DNA of 64,000 nucleotides from assembly GCF_000471905.2 (NCBI RefSeq), contig NW_006499436.1:5530619-5594618 (forward strand), given 5' to 3'. This document shows positions 58,715 to 64,000 of this stretch, piece after piece (position 1 is the first letter of the stretch; every line of letters starts with the position of its first letter). The notes beneath the pieces were generated by a model. The model was not told where the DNA came from. It saw nothing but the letters and a program-made list of their open reading frames with translations, and made no database searches. This DNA comes from Amborella trichopoda (Eukaryota; Streptophyta; Magnoliopsida; Amborellales; Amborellaceae). A program made the translations under genes and the position numbers.

Positions 58715-58719
58715 CATCT

Positions 58720-59101
58720 CGTCCAAAATTTGCCTCACGTTGCCATAATCCTCATATTCTTTGATATAAGTTTTATTCATGGTGGCCAGAACAAATATTT
58801 ATGGCACTTCTATTCTTTCGATGTCAAGTATCATAGGCATCATTAATTTCTTGAAAAGCATTTCGGTCTAGTGGGTTAGGAGGGTGTTAACTCAAGCGGA
58901 GTCAAATCATAATCATAGAAAACATACCCTATCTTCTTTCTCCATTCAGGATAGTTCAAACCACTGAATCTTTCTTCTTTGAACAATTTGGCAAAAATGG
59001 ACCTTGTAACCATGGCTTCCAATTTGGCACTCTAAAAACTCAATCTAAGACGCAAAAAGAGACCAAGGCGACTACCAAAGAGGCCTTGTTCTGATACTAA
59101 T
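58720..59101 (-). mobile_element. Second copia fossil, gag N-terminus and primer site
   Basis: Minus strand from 59010 downward reads MVTRSIFAKLFKEERFSGLN and YPEW, the copia gag start (AKLFxEExFxGLNYxEW). Upstream is a primer site close to TGGTATCAGA (AGTATCAGAACAAGG, about 59084-59098). Matches the part at 49870-50039 in family and orientation, on the other side of the LARD insertion. Confidence 0.75.
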
Positions 59102-60800
59102 TGTTTTGATATAGAGTAAGAATGCTCTTATACATAGTAATTGACTTGTGAAAGAATATTAAAAAATTTCAACCAACATAAGCACATGCAAGTGCAAATA
59201 TACATTCATAACCGTTTCATCCACAAATTACAGCAGCCTTTGACTGAGTATCACTTGAAAAATATAAAATTACAACTCAATAGAGTCCCCAAAAAAAATC
59301 TCAAACTCTTCATACATATAAACTGTCACGTTATACGATCACTTTTACATGGATTGCACATATTACATTTCGATCACCAAATACATTACATTAACTCCAC
59401 AAACTCGAAGATAAATAACTTGCCACTTATATGAAACCAAAACAATAATATGTTGTCAATAATTCAAATGGAAAACCAATGGTCAGAGATTTAGTTTTAT
59501 CCTATAGACGAAAGCATGAATGACTTAATATACTCAAAGGTACTTCACTCAAATTATGGGAAGTATGTACTTACTAATTTACTACTTCAATAGGTTCAAA
59601 ATGAGAGAGAGATACAAACTTTTAAAGTTAAAAAATAATCTAGAGAGATAGGGACCGATCGGCTTAAACGAAAGAAGCACAAATATGATCATGGTGTAGG
59701 CCAATATATGGGCAATCTTTCAAACACTTATGCAAGTACTCTTTCCCATGGCTCTCAAATATGATGAAAAACGCACCGAATCAAATAAATTTTCTCTTAA
59801 ATATCAGAAAAATTCAAATACCAATTTGTGGGGGAACTGACAGAAATATGAGCCTCTTGATTACCTTGAATATGGAGCATACAACTAACAACTCATCAAG
59901 AGATGATATAGACACCATGGAAGCTTACACCCCAAGCTTTGATAATAATCTAAGGCTCACAATTGTGGTGCGTGGAGGTCTCCTAATTTTCTCTCTCTCT
60001 CTCTCTCTCTCTCTTTCTCATACCATGATATCAAATGAGATGGATTAGGGTTTGAAGAACCTATATTTTGAATTTATAGTTAGGTGGTTGTGAGTGAAGC
60101 AATTTAAACTCTCAATGTTTTTCATTTATGACACATGAGAGGGCTTTTATTCTAATCACATATCCTTATCTAGCCATCAGGATCAAGGGATATGATTTGC
60201 ACATCATTATCACTCCATAAACACCTTAGATTAGCCATTTTACCAAAATGACATTGTCCCGTACAGTTTTTCCTCATCTGCCCTTTTGACTTTTTTATAA
60301 TTTACCAAATATCTTTTTGAAAATAACAAAGCATCACACGGACCGGGGTATGCCCTTATGGCCATTTGGAAATGAAATTTTAACTAAGAAATATCCCATA
60401 AATGCACCAATCCTAACCGTGCCATTTCACATACTTCGCATGGCCTAAGCCAATAAGATAAGGGCAAACAAAGAGCTACTCCAATTTCCATTTCCCTTAT
60501 GGATTAGGTTTAGGTCCAAAATATCATGATTATCCTCATGTCTTAGCACATGTCACCAAAAAAAAAAAACTCATAAAATCAATTTGATCTTATTTCTTTT
60601 AAAAATCACATAAGTAAACAAAATGAAATTTCCAAAGGAGGACAAGGTTCACCTTAATATCATGTCATGATGACATCATCATATAGAGGAGGATGTGGTG
60701 GCTGCCACGTGGCCACCTTATGCCCACTCAAATCCATGTGGGCCTCCACCAAATTATCCTTGTTTGGAATTTTTCCTAAACAATATTTTGAAATAAGTTT
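59102..60800 (-). repeat. Probable 5' LTR of second copia fossil
   Basis: Starts TGTTTTGATATAG beside the primer site. Holds a CT tract (59991-60016), a leader-like GATGGATTAGGGTTTGAAG block, and a GTGGCTGCCACGTGGCCACC palindromic patch (60697-60717). The far end is uncertain; an A run at 60809-60830 follows. Layout resembles 2527-3640. Confidence 0.45.
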
Positions 60801-61100
60801 TTGGCTCTAAGAAAAAAAAAAAAAAAAAAAAATTAATATGTCTTTATCTACTAAGTCCATGATTCACCAAAACTTATGCTCAGGAACATGCAATACACAA
60901 ACCTCTTTCAAACTATCAATTTTCCAAGACTGATTTAGTGAACGGTCCATAGCCATCCAGCTGCGGATCTGGGACACACTAGTGGCTACTTGGTCTTGTT
61001 TGTATAGAAATCAGGAGAAAGCGCATTCACTTTTGCCCTTCTCTTTTTTGCGAGGAGAAATTATACCTTTTTTTTCTTGGTTAGTGAAATTATACATTAA

Positions 61101-61380
61101 AAACAAAAGATAACCAACATTGCCTAGCACTTCTAAATACAAAATTTAACGAAACTGAGAATAACGAAACCACAAAGCATGACAAATAAAATAAAAGCAT
61201 AAGGATGAAATTGTATGAAAAATAAAAAAGAATAAACAAAGAACAAAAGATAACCAACATTGTAGAGTACTTCTAAACATAAAATTTAACGAAACTGAAA
61301 ATAACAAAACCATAAAGCATGACAAATAAAATAAAAGAAAAAAGATAAAATTGTATGAAAAATAAAAATGATGAAACAAA
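61101..61380. repeat. 140-bp tandem duplication
   Basis: Two adjacent units beginning at 61101 and 61241 share ACAAAAGATAACCAACATTG, AAAATTTAACGAAACTGA and AAATTGTATGAAAAATAAAA. The minus-strand frame over them encodes the same peptide twice and is not a gene. Confidence 0.9.
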
Positions 61381-61509
61381 GAGAATAACGTACATATTTT
61401 AGGGTGGTTGCATGAAAAGTAAAAAATAACATGCCTATTTTTTAATATGAGAGGTTGAGAGGGGTACGTGAAGGCTTCTAAACCTATGTATAATACTTAT
61501 GAATCTAAC

Positions 61510-62330
61510 TAGGATATAGAATTTATCTCTCTCTCTCTTAGCATAAGAGATATTTTAATTGAGAAAATGGTAAGTACATATTTTCAAGATATAGGTAGGA
61601 TATAGATTGCTCTCTCTCTCCGTCTTTCTCTAAAATATGTACTCACCTATCTATCTCTCTTTCTCTCCCATTAGAATATAGAATCTTTTTCTCTTAACAT
61701 GAAAGAGATATTTTAAGTAAGGATTTAGTACGTATAGATTTTAAGATATAGAGTGCTCTCACCTTCTTTCCGTAAATTATGCACGCACCTATCTAGATAT
61801 AGATTGTTCTCTCTCTTTTAACATGAGAGAGATATTTTAGGTCAGACGCACCTATCTAGATATAGATTGCTCTCTCTCTCTCTCTAAAATATGCATGCGC
61901 ATATCTCTCTCTGTAAAATATGCATGCACATATCTCTCTCTCTAATTAAGATATAGAAACTCGCTCTTTCTCTCTTAGCATGAGAGAGATATTTTAGATA
62001 AGAAAATAGTAAGTATATATTTTAAGATATAAGTGAGATATAGATTGCTTCTCTCTCTTTCCTCTAAAATATATACATGCTCTCCATCTCTCTCTTCCTT
62101 TAGCATGTACTACCCTCGTCTATCTCTCTCTCTTCCCTTACCGTTATGAAATAGTAAGTATATATTTTAAGATATAGGTGAGATAGTTTATTATATTAAA
62201 ATAGGTGAGAGTGAAATACGAAGACGTGGTATTTAGTTTTAGGAGGGAGAGAGATTTTGGGAGAGGAAATAGTAAGTAGGAATATTATGATATGCATTAG
62301 AGATTGTAGAATATTAGGGTGGGTGGGAGA
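61510..62330. repeat. CT-rich satellite-like array, left part
   Basis: About six irregular units of 90-160 bp combining CTCTCTCTCT, TAGCATGAGAGAGATATTTTA, AATAGTAAGTATATATTTTA and AGATATAGGTGAGATATAGA. It resumes beyond element C at 62953. Confidence 0.75.
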
Positions 62331-62430
62331 GAGAAATAGGAAATCTAGGAGAGAGAAATAGGAAATCTAGGAGAGATTTTGATGGAGGATGGGGGAGGGG
62401 GAGAGAGACTTTTAGTGGGGAAAAATAAAA

Positions 62431-62942
62431 GGGAAACCTTTTTATGTTTCTCCTACAACATAGAAATTCTATCCTCCCCTTACCATCCAGCCGTCTATTT
62501 TCTATCAAGAGAGTCACTTACTGTTTGATCTTAGATCCGACGTCTCAAAGTATTTTACTTTTAGCTTTTTTAATACAATTTTTCTGAATATAAAATGGGT
62601 AAATGCCATTTTCTCATTGCGGCGCACCTATAAAAAAATATTAACAATAATTTTTTGATAAAATATAGTGACCAAATACCCCTTGAATCTTTCAAGGGTA
62701 TTTTGGTCATTTTATTTTATTAAAAATATGTTTTTTATATTTCTTGTTAGTGTGAGTTTAATAGAGGAATGAATGTCCAAAATTTGGTGTCAAAATAATT
62801 TATAGAAAAAAATAAAAATTAAATAGTGTACAGACGTGATATTGTGATTGGGGCAATCTTAAGCCTACATTAAAAAATAGACGGTGAGATAAGGGGGAGG
62901 ATAGAACTTTTATATTGTAGAAGGAACATAGAACATTGTCCC
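62431..62942. mobile_element. Small TIR element C (512 bp), MULE-like MITE
   Basis: Left end GGGAAACCTTTTTATGTTTC and right end (reverse complement) GGGACAATGTTCTATGTTCC continue as a TIR of about 38 bp. A perfect 9-bp direct repeat AAAATAAAA flanks it (62422-62430, 62943-62951). It is element B in the opposite orientation, one base different in length. Confidence 0.85.
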
Positions 62943-62952
62943 AAAATAAAAA

Positions 62953-63250
62953 TGCATCTCTCTCTTTCTCTCTCTCTCATATTTTTGAGATGTATTTTCT
63001 CTCTCTTCCCTTAAAGAGGCTAAAATATATGTATACTCTCTCTCTTCCCTTGGAGAGGCTAAAATACACATGTACTCTCTCTCTCTTCCCTTAGCACGTA
63101 CTATACTCGTCTCTATATCTCCCTTTGTGTCTCTCTTTTCCGTTAGAGTTAGGAATAGTAAATTTAGGAGATTGCTTTCTCTCTTTCTCTTTCCCAATTC
63201 TTAGCACCTAGTAATCTCTATTCTATTTCTCTCTCTTCCCTTAGAGTTAG
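62953..63250. repeat. CT-rich array, right part
   Basis: Units of CTCTCTCTTCCCTTAGAGAGGCTAAAATA and CTCTCTCTCTTCCCTTAGCACGTACTA type, about 55-80 bp, sharing AGCACGTACTA.ACTCGTCT with 62104-62120. Shows the array existed before element C inserted. Confidence 0.75.
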
Positions 63251-63525
63251 GAATGTGTCCTAGCACCTCTATAGAAATAAGGTCTCTTCTTATTTTCGTG
63301 ACACGTGTGTACCCCTTAACTCTCACTTAATAATATAGTATAGATATGACCAAGGTACATTGGTAATTTTTTATGGTAATGAGAAGAGTACAGATATTTT
63401 CTCTAGTTGAACATAAATTAATTAATGTAAAAATTATATACAGACACTAAAAATGAAGGGAAACTATGAAAATATCCTTATTTCTTAAAAATAATACAGA
63501 AGGTCAGTCCCCGATGAATTTTTTT

Positions 63526-63948
63526 ATTTTTCTAGTTTGCCTCTTGGTCCAATGTTGCCAACATCACACCTTTTTTTTTTATTATTCAAATGTAAGGTTG
63601 TGTCTAGGATAGTTAAATTATCGGACTGCCCTAAAATGGGCAGTCTAATATTGTATACATCGAACCAGTCTGGAAGTTCCCAATCTATTATGCGGTCCAA
63701 GGTTTGGGACCTTGGACTGGTGTTAAAATAGCTTAAGGTCTCGGAGTTTTGGGACCTTGGATTGGTGTCATTGTGGCATAAGACCTAAGTTCCAATATGT
63801 CCGATAATTTGGACATCGTACTGGTCCAAAGTGACCAAAACCACAGGACATAATTCCTATGTTTAAGAAAACAAAAAAAATAAAATAAAATAAAATAAAA
63901 CCAGTCCAATATTGGCAAACATCAAACTAAAGGCCAAACTGGGAAAAT
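63526..63948. mobile_element. TIR element G (about 423 bp)
   Basis: Left ATTTTTCTAGTTTGCCTCTT and right (reverse complement) ATTTTCCCAGTTTGGCCTTT extend about 40 bp at roughly 75% identity, including ATGTTGCCAA/ATGTTTGCCAA. The interior has a tandem pair around TTTGGGACCTTGGACTGGTG (63697-63790) and an inverted CTGCCC/GGGCAG. No target duplication was clear. Confidence 0.55.
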
Positions 63949-64000
63949 AAAACAAAACACAAGAGGATCTCCCCTCCATGTAATTTTTGGGAAAATATAT

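Larger units (their letters stand above)
60840..62430. other. AT-rich and CT-rich repeat DNA, no gene seen
   Basis: Includes the 140-bp duplication at 61101-61380 and the CT-rich array from 61500. No coding signature. Confidence 0.5.

Noticed and set aside
61146-61379. Minus-strand frame encoding a hydrophobic peptide twice
   Set aside because: It is the translation of the 140-bp tandem duplication.

Overview
This looks like a nuclear, AT-rich, repeat-dominated stretch of a flowering-plant genome. The reasons are plant-type LTR retroelements primed by initiator-Met tRNA (minus-strand TGGTATCAGAGC sites), a plant L1 LINE with a C-terminal RNase H, a caulimovirid endogenous pararetrovirus, and many small non-autonomous DNA transposons. 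I could not name the species. I found no host protein-coding gene, tRNA or rRNA that I can support; nearly everything recognisable is transposon-derived. Three runs of N are assembly gaps.

Layout. 1-2526: unassigned AT-rich DNA. 2527-3640: an LTR-like block. 3779-8674: a broken, rearranged caulimovirid fossil on the minus strand, with two tRNA-primer sites and an inverted copy of its RNA leader. 8786-12654 and 26173-27780: one minus-strand L1 LINE split in two by 12655-26172, a non-autonomous gag-only LTR element (TR-GAG type) present as LTR-internal-LTR-internal-LTR. 27780-30091: unassigned DNA with a GGGTTTCA-rich block. 30092-36256: an old Ty1/copia element of TNT1/Tork type, minus strand, carrying a LINE RNase H fragment. 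36863-44187: intergenic DNA with small terminal-inverted-repeat elements (several with 8-10 bp target duplications) and a 172-bp retroposon with a 14-bp duplication. 47560-50039 and 58720-60800: a second copia fossil, split at its gag by a non-coding LTR element (LARD-like, 50045-58714) flanked by CATCT. 60840-64000: duplicated AT-rich DNA, a CT-rich array interrupted by a small DNA transposon, and a further inverted-repeat element.

Nesting gives a relative order. The L1 LINE is older than the TR-GAG insertion, the first copia is older than its LINE fragment, the second copia is older than the LARD, and the CT-rich array is older than the element at 62431. The most unusual structure is at the right end of the pararetrovirus: an inverted copy that runs from the expected RNA start to the tRNA primer site, which are the limits of strong-stop cDNA. 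All calls are by eye from sequence and motifs; no alignment or database search was run.
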